This document shows positions 22,999-34,687 of a DNA stretch of 64,000 nt, piece after piece. Source of the stretch: Litoditis marina (lineage: Eukaryota; Nematoda; Chromadorea; Rhabditida; Rhabditidae); NCBI GenBank assembly GCA_964036275.1, contig OZ038435.1, forward strand, positions 10,529,634 to 10,593,633, in the 5' to 3' direction. Each line of letters opens with the position of its first letter. Position 1 is the first letter of the stretch. The notes under the pieces were generated by a model that worked only from the letters and a program-made list of their open reading frames with translations, ran no database searches and had not been told where the DNA came from. The position numbers were made by a program, and so were the translations under genes.

Positions 22999-25900
22999 TT
23001 ACACAATGCACTTCTGATAGCACATTAGAGGTGCAGCATAAAAGGCAGGGTTGTGAGTGTTTCCTATGAAAACAAAGAGGTTGGCGCCGGGACGTTCAAT
23101 GAGCCACAGTACCCCATAGGAATTATGCTCACTGCACTCCGAACCGTCATTCCAGAAATAAGAGTGTTCAGTGTCCGGTCGTACCGGACCCGGCACCACG
23201 ACGGCATCTAGTCCGGCAAAGAGCTGATCCTCTGTCGGCGCCTCGTGCGAAGGACTGTCGACATTCATATACAGAACATCGATGTCGCGTTCATTTTGCT
23301 GCCATTCCTGAAATATTTTTGTAGTTTGATCTCTGTAATTCAGGCTGCAGTCAGGTGAAATCTGGCGCAATCGAGCATGAAAAACGCCACACGCGAAGTC
23401 GATACGCGCGTTTTCGACAACATTTACGCTGCATCTCGCTGCTACCGCAGAAGTGTAAACGTAGCCTGAGGTGAAGAAAAGGAAGGGTATAGGGAGTGAC
23501 GTGATCTGTGTGGTGTCTGCAGATTACTCAACAAGACGGCATCAATTTATACACACAGCGGGTCTGATATTTTTGATCCACGCACTCTCTCATCTGCTGG
23601 CAAAAACCAACGACCGCTCGAATAGGAGGACTCAATTCATTCGGTCGTTTGCTGTCTTTGTCGTGAAAATAAAGACTATAACTGATTGAATGTAAACGAA
23701 AGGATTGTTGGTCGAGTTCTAAAGTTAGAGTTTTCGTGTTTTTGAGTTTCAGAGTTTTGGTAAATATGGAGTTTTTGAGTTTTTCGGAGTTTTTAGTTCG
23801 ACTTTCACAGTGATTCTATAACGACAAGTAAACTACTAGTGAACTCCTACCACACCTCTATTCTACTACTAGTAACCTAGTAGTTTTCTTGTAGTATATA
23901 GGCGTAGGGGAGGAGTTAAACTATAGTTCTACTCCTACCAAACTACTAGTGGTAGTCAGCTACTAGTTTATCTGTGGTAAAAGTCAATTTTGAAAAATAA
24001 AAAAAAAATAAAAAAAAGGATATTCTTAGCATCATATATCTTCTATAAGTAGTTGTGTTAGCCTCTATTGCACTACTCTGCTGTTCAACATGTTTTGCAC
24101 GATCCGGGACTCGAACTCTCGAGCTCTCGATTCTGAAGCGAGACACTTACCACTGCGCCACGCTACTAATGTCTGAGAAAGCGCCACAATCGTATACGAT
24201 TACAGGCGCGCTTCAGCGCTTACTATGGAATAACGTGAGTGAGTGAATGAGCCCCAACAAAAAACCTTATACTTAAGCCCGTTCTATAGTAGCACTGAAT
24301 CGATATAAATTTTCTCATATTATGAAGGTTCAGCACTTTCCTGTCTAGTTAGAGTACTACAGGTCTACTACTAGCCTACGAGTAAGTTACTACTAACTGT
24401 CTACGTGCCTATAATGCCTACAATTCACTGTGATTTAAATTCTGAAGAGATATTGTAACGTAAACAAAATAGTTTCAAACTGCCAAAATGCATTTTTCAA
24501 TTTGACGTCCGTATTTACTACTAGTGTTCTACCAGGATACCCCTACTCTACTACGAGAGTACTCCTCCTTTACTACTACTACTAGTTTACTACGAGTTTA
24601 CCTGTAGTCCCAGCTTTCCTATGTTAACAACCCTGGTAGACGGCTCACCTTCAAGAACCAATTCATGCCTCTCGCGTGCGTTTCCACTCCTCCCAACTTG
24701 ATAGTAGTTGCTTGCATTGACACCAAATAATGACAGGGCATCTCGCAGTTAGGCTCGTGGTCACAGTCCATACACCTTATCGATTCCAGCTGAAGACAAA
24801 CACTGTCGATTTCTCATTATCTTTATTATTAAATAATGTATCTAAGTTCAAAGAATGTGGTACTCGATAATCAGAGAGCGAGAAAAAACTATTGGTTTAG
24901 AATATTACCGGGTAACAATATAGGTTGTATACTCAGAACAAGCGTCGTTGCAACACAGTAAATTACAGTTTATACAGCGTGGCTGTCATATATATTGAGT
25001 TTCCCTCTCGTCGTCTGACGTCTCTTCGGGGCACACTATATCTCTAGATTTGTTGCAATACAGTTTTGACCAAACGCGAATTTGTAATTAACAGAGCGCG
25101 TTCCGAGTAGGGGCAACGGACCTATACGGTGTCGCCCTAGCACGCTGTGTTTTTAGTTTGATCGAGTTGCTTGCAGTGGAAAGTTGTGAACAACAGAACT
25201 AACTTATGAACAATTTTTCAACTTTCAGATGGAATTAGGAAATAATGTGCTCAGTAAGTGCCTCACAGAGGTTCAACGAATGATGAACCCTCTGAGAGCA
25301 AACAAAATCGTCTTCAGTCAGGCGGCGTAGCAGTCCCTGAATCTCATGAGAAGTTCATAAGAGTTTCTCATGAGATACCTCTTGAGCTACTTGTAAACCC
25401 TCAATGCTGTAGCATAGCAATCAATAGACTCTCATGAGAAGCTCATGCAAGTATCTAATGAGGTATCTCGTGAGATTTTTTTAGGATTTGCTACGCCGCC
25501 AGAATAAGAACGATTACGAGGGGCATTTTTCACTGAACGTTTTGTATTATGTTTGATTGAAACACAATCATTTGTTGTCAACAAGACTCTCAGATGGAAT
25601 AAGAAAATTTTGTGCTCGGGAAAGGTGTCACTGAAAAACATTTTGACCCTGATTGAAGACGATCTAGGTGTTGTTTTCAGCGCTTTGTATTTTTTGTACT
25701 GTAGTCGTCTCATCGCAAATGAAAAATACTATATAACCAACCTCGTCCAGTGAGCCTCCTAAATAAGGGCTTACTTCTAGAATTAGAGGGATCTCTAATA
25801 GACATTTGCCGCTTACGCTCGTCGCACGGATGGTCTGAAAAAAGCTTCTATAGAAAGTGCCGAATGTCCGTTGTAGTGTGATCTCGAAACAAATCATTGC

Positions 25901-28900
25901 GAGCTTCAACCGAGAAATGACGGGATTGAACTGCATACTCAGTGAGATGAAGCACATTATGGTGGGTGCCAAATTTAGAAAATTTCAGTTTCTCGCCGTA
26001 ATCGCACCTGCAAGCAAACGATTCGTAGCAGGGCGCTAACCACTGCGCTATAAGAAAACATGAACGACAAGCTCGGGAATCAGAGACATGCGTACACAGC
26101 GGAAAGTGAGATCTACAGTATCCTTCCGCTTTTCCGTTGGCGAGGACTATACACCGTACATGCGTAATCTGCATACGTTTTGCCGTTCAATTTTTGTTTT
26201 TTTCACTGGTTTCATTAGGAGTAAAAAAGAAATGGAACTTTGGCATGAGATACTGCGTTACGGAATTGGGACTTCGGAATAGTTCGGCAATTGTATAGTT
26301 TGTTTCATTCCACTGAGACTCATTGGCATCGCGTAAAAATTTTTGAATTATTGTTCCTTAGACCTTAGAGCGAACATAGAGTTCACTACGTGGTACAATG
26401 AAGGAAAAGAGCCGCTGAGTTCATGGAAAACTCAAGATTCAAGATTCAAGATTCAAGATTTATTTAGTTCACGTCATATCGTTTCGAGATGGTGTTCCTT
26501 GACTGCCCTCCAGGTGTTTTTATCTCTGCATACTCGGAAAACTTCTTCGCCACGAATATTGGGTGGTCGTACTCGGCCTCTTCTCACAGTTCGGTTATAA
26601 CTGCGGACTGCTTCGACAAGTTCATCACGCCATCGGACCAAAGGACGACCTCGCACCCGTTTTCGATTGAACGGGCGCCATTCGGAAACCACGAGAGACC
26701 AACGTTCAGGGGACATATGGGCCAGTCTGTAAGCAAAATTGTATTTAAGACTGGCAGCTTCTTTGGCTACATCCTTCAATCGAGTAATTCCGCGGATTAC
26801 GGTACTCGAAAGGCGATCTTGGAGATGGATGTTGAGCATGGCTCGTTCCATTTTGCGTTGCACCACACGGAGTTGGTTGATTGATGATTTCGACACGGCC
26901 CAGGATTCGCAACCATAGAGAAGGCGCGGCAAGATGACAGAGTTGAAAAGTTTCCGCTTCATACTCATGGGGAACGACTTCGCCTTCAGGATACTTCGGT
27001 ATTCGTTGAAACCAGCCCATGCAGAGGAAATTCTTCTTTTCATCTCTTTCGACCCATCACCATCGACAGATACAGTGACACCAAGATATTTGACATCGGA
27101 CTTTGGATGAAGTTCAGAACCGCGAAACTTCAGAGGAGTATTGTCGTTCTGATTGTTCAAGTACTCGGACTTTTTCGGATTTATCTTCAGTCCGACTTCA
27201 CTGCATGCATCTGAGAATTCTGCCATCATTTTTCTTAGCGTTTTCTTGTTTGGAGCAAACAACAAGCAATCATCAGCAAACATGATGTGGGTGAGGCGTT
27301 GACCATTCACTCGCAATCCCGCAGAAGACAATTTTTCGGAGAGCCAGATCCAGGACCAGTGTAAAGAGACGTGGAGAAATCACATCTCCTTGACGAACTC
27401 CTCGTTTGATATCGACCTCTATCTTCGTTCCATTGACCTCAATTGTACTGACGGCTGAAGTGTAAACGTTCCGAAGAACTTTGACCAGTTGAGGATGAGC
27501 ACCGATCTTTTCAAGCGACGTCCAGATGGAAGAGTGTTCGACACTGTCAAAGGCTTTGGCCAAGTCGACTGCACACAGGAACAATGGAAGTCGATATTCC
27601 CGAGATTTTTCGATCACTTGACGAACGATGTGGATGTTGTCGACGGTACCATACCGTTTTCGGAAACCCATCTGTTCTTCGGACATTTGCTCTTCCATAA
27701 GCGTAATGGGGGAGAAGAGTAATGGGTCTGTAGTTGGATATGTCCGCCACATCTCCTTTTTTGAAAAGGAGGATTGTTTTGGACATCATCACCTCAGCGG
27801 GAAGAGCGCCATTCGACAGAATCTCGTTGAAGAGTTGTGTGATATCTTGGGCTATAATTGTGCGTGACCATCTCATGGCTTCTGGCGGAATATTGTCGAT
27901 ACCTGGAGATGTTCCCGTGGATGTTTGACGAATTGCTTGGAGTATTTCGCTCTCTGGGAAACTAGGGACAGGTTCCGCTGCATTCACGTCTGAGACAGTT
28001 GCTGATCTTGTGGTGGAGTAGAGCTTGTTGTAGAACTGCTTCACAATTCCGGAGATGGCCGCAGAATCGTGGTTCAGATTTCCGTCGACGTCTCTCAAAT
28101 GTACAAGTTTGTTCCGGCTGCCTTTTCCATCATTCATAACAGTTTTGAGACTGGTTCCTTGGTCGAGTGCGTGTTTTAGACAAGATTCGTGTCTTCGACG
28201 GATGTCTTCTTCGCGACTGAATCTGGCAGCTTTACTGGCCAGAGTGTATTGAATTCGGCCCACGGGAGTATTATTCGACTGCAAAAAACGTCTTTGGCAC
28301 ATCAAGTTCAGTGTTCGTTGAGATATGAATGGCTCTGGCGCCACTTGTGATGTGGCAACTTGGTAGGCTGTTCGGAGACGACGACTGATATGTTCATAAA
28401 GACCATCTGTGTTGAGAGCGCTCACATCTGTGCCATCGACAACGGACATTCCAAATTCGAACATGGCCCGGTTCACAAAACGAATCTTCTTAGGCTGAGT
28501 TTGCTTTTTTTTGTTCTTCCCAAGCGAACTGTGGCACGGATGAATCGATGGTCACTGTCGTATGCAAATTGGTTAATCACGTCCACGTTCATGACAGCAA
28601 CTGTTGGTCGAGACGAAAAGTAGTCTATTTGGTTGAACGTCAATCCATTTGGAGAACGCCACGTCCAAATTCGGCTGTTTCGCTTTTTGAAAAACGAGTT
28701 CCATGATCGGTAGTTATTCGATTCAAGCCAATCAAGAAGAGTTTGTCCGCGACTGTTTCTTATAGTGGGGCCAAACGTTCCTATCGCATTTTCTTGGTTT
28801 TCGCGTTTTCCCAATTTTGCATTCATATCTCCCGCAACAAATGGGATGATGTTCCGGGCACAATTAGCTGTTATACTATTGAGATCACACAGAAAAACAT

Positions 28901-31900
28901 CATATTCACCATCTGAAGCAGCTGTTGTTGGAGCATAACATGAGATAAAACGCAAAATATGGGTCTGACAATCGACATCAAGGTATGATAAACGCGAGTT
29001 GAGCGGATAGTATCCTATGACTCTTGAGGTGAAACTGCGGTGGACAAGAAAGCCTGTTCCGTGGATACTATTATGAGAGTAACAGTATAAAACTTCACCG
29101 GATGGCTGTGTTTCCACCACAGTATCCTTTCTTTTGACTTCTTGTAGAGCGAGTATGTCCCATCGGATCTTCTCCAGTTCACTGAGCATGAGTTGCATTT
29201 TGGCCACTTGTCCCAATCCACGGCAGTTGAGAGAGCAGCGACTGAGGTAGTCTGGTAGGGAGTTTAAAGCCATGGTTCCCAAATCCAGCTTGGCTCGTGA
29301 GACTCAAATCAATTCGTCGGGAGGAGATTGCGAACAGACCGCACGCCACGACAAATGAAATGAGAATCAACAAATGAAATGACATGTGACAAATGAAGAG
29401 ACAAATGAAATGAGAAGTGAAATGAACTCAAACATCGTGAAAAAACTGAAATTCATTGGAACGCAGCCAATTTCGTAGAGAGAATGACGAGAACTACATA
29501 ATCTGACCTCATACCGGTTCAAGTTCATCCAACAAATCTAACTGAAAATCTAGACAAACTTCACCACTTTTTTCCCCTTCGAATGTGTTTTTATCCCACT
29601 GTCATATTGTTGTATTGTTATTTCTCCTCTTGTGTTGCACATGCTTGCATGCAAATCATTCAATTAATCAGAACTCACACGAGACAAGTCAGCAAACAAG
29701 CTCAAGCCGCATGCAATGTCGGCTGCTTCGAAAGAAAACTGCTCCGCTTCGACCCTGCGATTCTCCAGATGGGTGATGACGTTGAGCAGACAATGATCGT
29801 CGATTCGGCCATACTCCTGAATACGTATGCTGGCAGATCCCGGCATCTTCCTTCCATCCTGCGTCTCTCGCTCTGCTGCACTATTTTGCGCTCGTCGTAT
29901 CCCGACGATACATAAGAGCAGATAAATAGCGTATGTTTGAGGAGACGCAGAATGAGATGAAGGTGCGGAGATCTTTTAGCTCACGTACTCTGGTAATAAC
30001 GGATAATTAGTTCAATATAAGTTTCATTCTAAGTATGAACTATGAAAGTTATATGATATCTGGACACAGATGTCTGGGGGGCAGTCAAGGAATAACATTT
30101 TGTAACGATTTGAAGTGATCTGATAAATATTGAAATTATAGAAGTTATTGAAGCGTTTTTGGGTTCTTGCACCGTCAACAGGTAGGGAGCCAATGCTCGT
30201 TGTAAGTGGGAACGCGACACACGCCTTCAATTTCGAGTTTCGACCAAGAACGATGAAACGACAACCGCGCGACACCTTGCGCTTCAATTTGACATGAGAT
30301 AGAAAGTTCACCTGAATTAAGTCTCAATGGGTCCATTTATATAGGATTTGTCAAACCATTGTGGACACCGTACCATCGATTTTGTATGGGACGGGGCTTG
30401 GCGAGCGGCCAGTTCGTCTGCGTATCATTGATCTACACACTCTCTCGCCTATTGGCAAGTAATATCGGACCGCTCGCCTCGCATCGCTCAATCAATTGAA
30501 CCTTCTGCTGTCTTTATGGGAAAAATGGCGACTATACCAGTACGAATTCTTTTGAGGGGGGGGGGGGTACTCTATCAACTGAGAATGAGTGAGTCTCTTT
30601 CAAACAAAGTCGATAGTTTTTAGAAATAACCAGAGCAAACGCAACTGGAAAATTAAAGGTGGTCTGACAGGAACCAAATCTCGTGCCGTGCGCTCCACGG
30701 TTAATTCTGTCGCTCCATTGCGAGAGAGTGCTACAAAACTAGTTTATAGATTTTGTGATATTTAATTTAAATTCGTTATCGGAGATTCGCAAATGAGGCG
30801 CATTCGCGTTGGAGCGAATGAAATAACCGTGGAGCGCGAGGCACGGGATTTAATTCCTGTCAGGCCATCTTTAACAACGGACAAACATTATAGAACTTGC
30901 TCTGAAAGACCTACTCTGCAAAGAGTGAGTTGCTTAGACCTCATGCAACCAAGATCACTGTTTTCTTCCAGAGCCAGCCAAGGCGTTTCCATAAATCGAT
31001 TATTATGGGTCCATACAAAACTGCAGTTGCTCTGTAAAGGAATTAGTTCTGAAAGCAGAAAAAAAATGTAGAAAGTGGAGAACCACGAAGAAGTGTGTAT
31101 GTTCTGTTCGGTTTCACCGCTTTCAGCAAAAAGTGAACAATACGAAGTTGTGAATGAGTGTGCAACAAAAACTAGAAAAAATACATCTGTTTGCACGAAG
31201 GTTCACAACGTACATACGTGAAACTGTCATTTATTTCACGCTGAAATAACAAAGGCCGTAGTTATCAGTTTGTGAACCGTTGTGCAAACAAGTGTATTGT
31301 TCCATTTATTTCTTGCACACTCATTCACAACATTGTATTGTTGCTTTTGCTGAAAAAGGCACATAATTCACACACTTCCTGGCCCCTCAATTTTTACTAT
31401 TTGTTCTCTTTATGCTAGTTGTACATTCACAGCCATTTATAGATCAGAACAATTAATAATTATGTTCCCCGTTTCTCATTTGGTGCCAAAAGTTTCTGTC
31501 GCTCGCCGGAGTCGAACCTGCGGAAAAAACGTTTGTAGCTAAGCGCTAACCCTTGCTCCACGAGAGTGCGTAACCATAAGCTTTGAAATCAAAGTCACTT
31601 GTCTACACACAGCGTAAATCAAGATATACAACACCCTCTCGCCTTTCCTTTGGCGACGACTATGAACTATATTTGGAATTATTTGGAACGAACTATTCGG
31701 TCAAATACGACCAATTTCCAAAATGATTCATTTGTTGGGTACTAGGGTTGTTAATCGAGTTTGAAATTTCGAGTTTTCGAGTTTCGAGTTTTTCGAGTTT
31801 TGGGAAAAAACGAGTTTTTCGAGTTTCGAGTCATTCGAGTTTTGGGAATTTCGAGTTTTTCGAGTTCGAGTTTTCAGCGTTTCAAAAAAAACCGAGTTTT

Positions 31901-33676
31901 CGAGTTTCGAGTTGAACTCGAAAGTTTGGTCGTTAAGTTTTAGGATTTTATCGAGCTGAACAAATAATAATTTTTCGAGAAATTCGATTTTTTTCTCGTG
32001 CTTATGCGAGAATCGTGAAAAAGGAAGCATTTTATGTTTGAAATAGCAAAAAAAGTGCTGTGAAACGCTCATTCGTCCAATATTTCTGACTTGGGACGAG
32101 ACCAAACTCGAAACTCGAAAACTCGAACTTTTCGAGTTTCAAAAATTTCGAGTTATTTCGAGTTTTTTCGAAATTCGAGTTTGGATTTAACAACCCTATT
32201 GGGTACCCTGATTTTCTTTGTAAATATTTGACCTTTGAAACTAAATGTGTTCGTATACTCTGTGCAGTAGTAAATTTGAATCGCATGGGTAAATCGTTGA
32301 CCTTCCCGATCACATCTACGTAGTTTACATAGATTTAAGTGCTCCAATCATACTGTAAGAGTATCAGTAGGATTGTAAAAGACTATACTAACCATACAAT
32401 GTGTTCCTGGTATATAGGGCCCGCTGAGAGGTCGGAAGAAGATGCAGTCCACTTTAAATTCTCGACAAACTTTCTTCGAAGAATTACAAATATTTGCAAT
32501 CGCCTTCGAGCAACTCTTCAATTTGATATACGAGAGAAAGTCCAACTGAAATAGAAGTTTTTAAAAGCGAAAGAATATATGGTATAGTGACATACATCAT
32601 AACTCTCTACATCAGAAGTCATAACTCTTTACAGTAGGAAAGTGGAAGTTCCGCTAAGACCTTTTAGTTCCTCAAGTCATCGAAAGGAGGTTAGCGCTGT
32701 GCTCTCATCCGCCCCCACTACAAATTTCCAATGACTTTTTGCGAATGTATGTTTTCTGTTTTACAAATACAGTTCGATTGCGCACTATGTGTTACAGTTC
32801 GTTTCATTTCCACTGAGACCCATTGGCATCGTGCCAAGACTTTTCGATGCCTATTTTTTAGAGAGAACATGAGTATTCTGAAGACAATTCTTGTTCACGT
32901 GTTCTTCTGAACAATCGCTAACAGAAGTTTGCAGTTTTTTTCGAAAAAAAAACTACAAAGTGGTGAAAAGTTGATTGGAATATTCATTGGCCCGCTGCCA
33001 AGTCTCAGTGGGAATGACCGGAACTATACACGAGCGGGTGCTATTACCTACATCACCTACACGACTGACTTGAACATCCCCGAAAATTGTCTTACAAGTG
33101 CAAACTTTTTTGTCGAAGAAGTTTTTGAATAGTGTAGAAAAAAGAGTTCCAGTAGAACTGAATAATACAATATTTTGACTAACATTTTAGGTCTATATTT
33201 GGTCTAAGTTCTAAGTTTAGTTTCGAGTGAGATCAAGAATACCGAATTCAGTTTGGGAACGCGTTTCAGTCATCAATCAGACTTTTTGCACGATTAACTT
33301 AGAAAGTAATTCGGCATTCCAAGAGGTATGAAAAATATCAATGGTAAAGACATAGATTTTTTTTAGCATTACAAGTTCCGAACTTATCTGAAAGGCTTTC
33401 ACTGACTGAACAATACCTAGTGGAAGTTTTAATGAATGAGTTCATTATCATAGTATACTTTTAGTCAATTGCAGAGTCACGTGAGACATGTTAAACACAG
33501 CAGAACTTAGAACCGTGCAATGACAAAGTGCACGATGCCTCATTAGAATGCTCATTTTGGGTGACAGTTCAATTGACTTCTAGTGTATAATTCACCTGAT
33601 CAATAATGAGATTCTGTGCTACACTCGGGAGTCGAAGAAATTCGAATTCAGCTGCACTTGCTTCTTCCATATTCAT
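22999..33676 (-). CDS. F-box protein, paralog C
   Basis: Seven phase-0 exons in gene order: 33676-33596, 32545-32393, 31031-30915, 29816-29679, 25834-25742, 24789-24649, 23307-22999, giving 343 residues. The F-box is FLRLPSVAQNLIIDQ plus LDFLSYIKLKSCSKA. Exon 2 differs from gene A at only a few residues. The end reads LDAVVVPGPVRP, then YGVLWLIERPGANLFVFI, again closest to A. Exon 5 is five codons longer than in A and B. The gene is inverted relative to A and B and is about twice as long because of intron insertions, including a LINE in intron 4 and a 135-bp TIR element that begins about 6 bases after the exon 1 donor. No inactivating change seen in the exons, so it may be functional if the long intron is spliced. 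Predicted SCF adaptor. Confidence 0.82.
23815..24615. repeat. CTACTAGTAGT-rich repeat region
   Basis: Dense ACTACTAGT/TACTAGTAG motifs at 23825-23970 and 24350-24610, flanking a tRNA-like segment at 24080-24170. The motif is self-complementary, so the region can fold. Intron 6 of F-box gene C. Confidence 0.6.
24080..24172 (-). repeat. tRNA-derived pseudogene or SINE core
   Basis: On the minus strand: TGGCGCAGTGGTAAGTGTC (A box) and GAGTTCGAGTCCCGGATC (B box). The segments that should form the acceptor stem do not pair, so I do not call a functional tRNA. Confidence 0.55.
24931..25100. repeat. Intron 5 segment shared with F-box gene B (inverted)
   Basis: Reverse complement of 19905-20075 with few differences; in gene orientation it occupies the same intron as in gene B. 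Confidence 0.75.
25322..25500. repeat. CATGAGAA-rich TIR element, copy 1
   Basis: Ends GGCGGCGTAGCA and TTTGCTACGCCGCC are inverted. Inside are repeated TCTCATGAGA palindromes and GTAGCATAGCAATCAATAG. Other copies: 37320-37490 and 60958-61160. Intron 5 of F-box gene C. Confidence 0.75.
25958..26152 (-). repeat. tRNA-like TIR element, copy 4 (F-box C intron 4)
   Basis: Minus strand: TATAGTCCTCGCCAACGG, ATAGCGCAGTGGTTAGCGC, GTGCGATTACGG (degraded B box), then TTTGGCACCCAC. Confidence 0.72.
26430..29300 (-). mobile_element. Non-LTR retrotransposon (LINE), RTE-like
   Basis: A minus-strand element inserted in intron 4 of F-box gene C. It encodes an apurinic-type endonuclease followed by reverse transcriptase and ends 3' in tandem TTGAATC units (26431-26460), as short-repeat-ended RTE-type elements do. 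Endonuclease and RT in one polyprotein, with no zinc-knuckle ORF visible, suggests the RTE clade. The 5' boundary is not clear; AAATGAAATGA-rich sequence at 29340-29430 may be part of its 5' region. No target-site duplication recognised. Confidence 0.88.
26474..29282 (-). pseudogene. Broken endonuclease/reverse transcriptase ORF of the LINE
   Basis: Endonuclease part (29282 to about 28500): SLNCRGLG, ILALQEVKRKD, FVAGDMNAKLG, and SDHRFIRATV with the catalytic SDH. RT part: NYRPITLL, VDLAKAFDSVEH, GVRQGDVISPRLF, FADDCLLF (FADD in place of YADD), then SEYLNNQ and KYLGV. Reading frame is lost three times: in an A-run near 28508, at about 27710-27740 where residues also appear deleted between NYRPITLL and the GFRK motif, and near 27330. 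The copy therefore cannot make the full protein; the rest is well preserved, so the insertion looks fairly recent. Confidence 0.88.
29829..29972. repeat. GATCCCGGCACC TIR element, copy
   Basis: Left GATCCCGGCATCTTCCTTCC, right ATGAAGGTGCGGAGATC; inner ATCCCGACGATACATAAGAGC. It sits directly upstream of exon 4 of F-box gene C (acceptor at 29817). Confidence 0.65.
30340..30540. repeat. TIR element with GATCAATGATACGCAGAC core, copy 2
   Basis: Inverted near-copy of 10690-10900, from TTTGTCAAACCATTGTGGAC to GGGAAAAATGGCGACTATA. Intron 3 of F-box gene C. Confidence 0.7.
30655..30885. repeat. GGTCTGACAGGAACCAAAT TIR element, copy 1
   Basis: Left GATTTGGTTCCTGTCAGACC in complement, right GATTTAATTCCTGTCAGGCC. 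Inner CGCTCCACGGTTAATTCTG is inverted at AATAACCGTGGAGCGCG. A second, more diverged copy is at 56543-56755. Confidence 0.65.
31480..31665 (-). repeat. tRNA-like TIR element, copy 5 (F-box C intron 2)
   Basis: Minus strand: ATAGTCGTCGCCAAAGG, AGGGTTAGCGC (degraded A box), GGTTCGACTCCGG (B box), TTTTGGCACC. Confidence 0.68.
31743..32205. repeat. TCGAGTTT-rich TIR element, copy 1
   Basis: Ends TAGGGTTGTTAA and TTAACAACCCTA are inverted. The interior is many CGAGTTTTCGAG-type units on both strands. Smaller relatives: 16780-16870, 23740-23800 and 55330-55500. Intron 2 of F-box gene C. Confidence 0.7.
33454..33589. repeat. 135-bp TIR family, full copy abutting F-box C exon 1
   Basis: TATACTTTTAGTCAATTGC at the left, GACTTCTAGTGTATA at the right. 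The right end is 6 bases from the exon 1 donor at 33595. Confidence 0.78.
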
Positions 33677-34570
33677 ATTCGATTCTGAAAGTGCATTTAT
33701 TTATTACGCAAGTGAAACTCAAATAAACTGCATTTATATAAAGTGGTTGGTTTTTAGTTGAATAAAGTAACACAAGCCTGAAAATTTGCTGTGAAACATT
33801 ATATTATTCTCTGACCAGGTTCTTCGGTTTTTAAACAATGAAATAAGATCACTTTTCGTTTTTGATGATGCTGTGATCAAAAACTGATTTGTGCAGTTAA
33901 GAATGAGAAAATAAGATTTAAACTAATGACGTAGACAGAAAAAAGTTAGATTTTCACGATTCGTACTATTTAGTAAGTATTTATTTAATTAAGTTTTCAG
34001 TAAGCAGTATTTTTTTCCACAGAAGAATTCAGATGAACCATAAATTAGAAAACGATGTATCAGTAATTAAATAAACGGAATAGACAAAATAATATGAAGT
34101 TAAGTAGAATAACGTTATTACATAAATGAATAAAGGAAATATAAAAAGTAGAATAAAAGTATAAATATAGGTAAATTATTGATTAAGTGATATAGGAATA
34201 GGCGTGAGTTCAAAAAGTCATCTTCCCATGATAAAAGAAGGCGAAATTTCAAAAAGAAGGATGCGAAAGTTGAAAAAGTCATCTTCCCACGATGTACAAA
34301 AACAAACCACAAATCGAACCACAAATCGGAAAACTATGTATCGGTAATAAATGAACATAATCAAATAAAACGACGTTAACCAGAATAACGTTATTACATA
34401 CATGAATGAATGAAATACAATAAATAAATACTATATATGAAGTTAAGTATTGATTAATTAATATAGAAGGAGGCGAAAGTCATCTTTCCACGCTCAGCTC
34501 ACAAAGAAGACATGCCCTACAAAAGCACAAAGAAGCGAGAGTGAAACACGATTCACACTAAATACTTAAA

Positions 34571-34687
34571 GAAGGACGATTATGTGGACCAATTACAACG
34601 CTTCAGTCCTTCAAACTGCAATACTTTTTTTCAATTGCAGTTTAAAGGACCGTTGACAAGGGAATGGTCCACACAATCGTCCTACTT
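34571..34687. repeat. 117-bp hairpin element, copy 2
   Basis: GAAGGACGATTATGTGGACC at the left, GGTCCACACAATCGTCCTAC at the right; inner AAACTGCAAT/ATTGCAGTTT pair. Confidence 0.85.

Noticed and set aside
27103..27285. Idea that the LINE is an active element
   Set aside because: Reading frame is broken at three places, and one break also removes residues near the start of the RT domain.
26489..28623. Plus-strand open frames opposite the LINE
   Set aside because: They are shadows of the endonuclease and reverse transcriptase frames on the minus strand.
30793..31071. Plus-strand open frame of 92 residues
   Set aside because: It overlaps a TIR element and the antisense of F-box C exon 3; no splice or family support.
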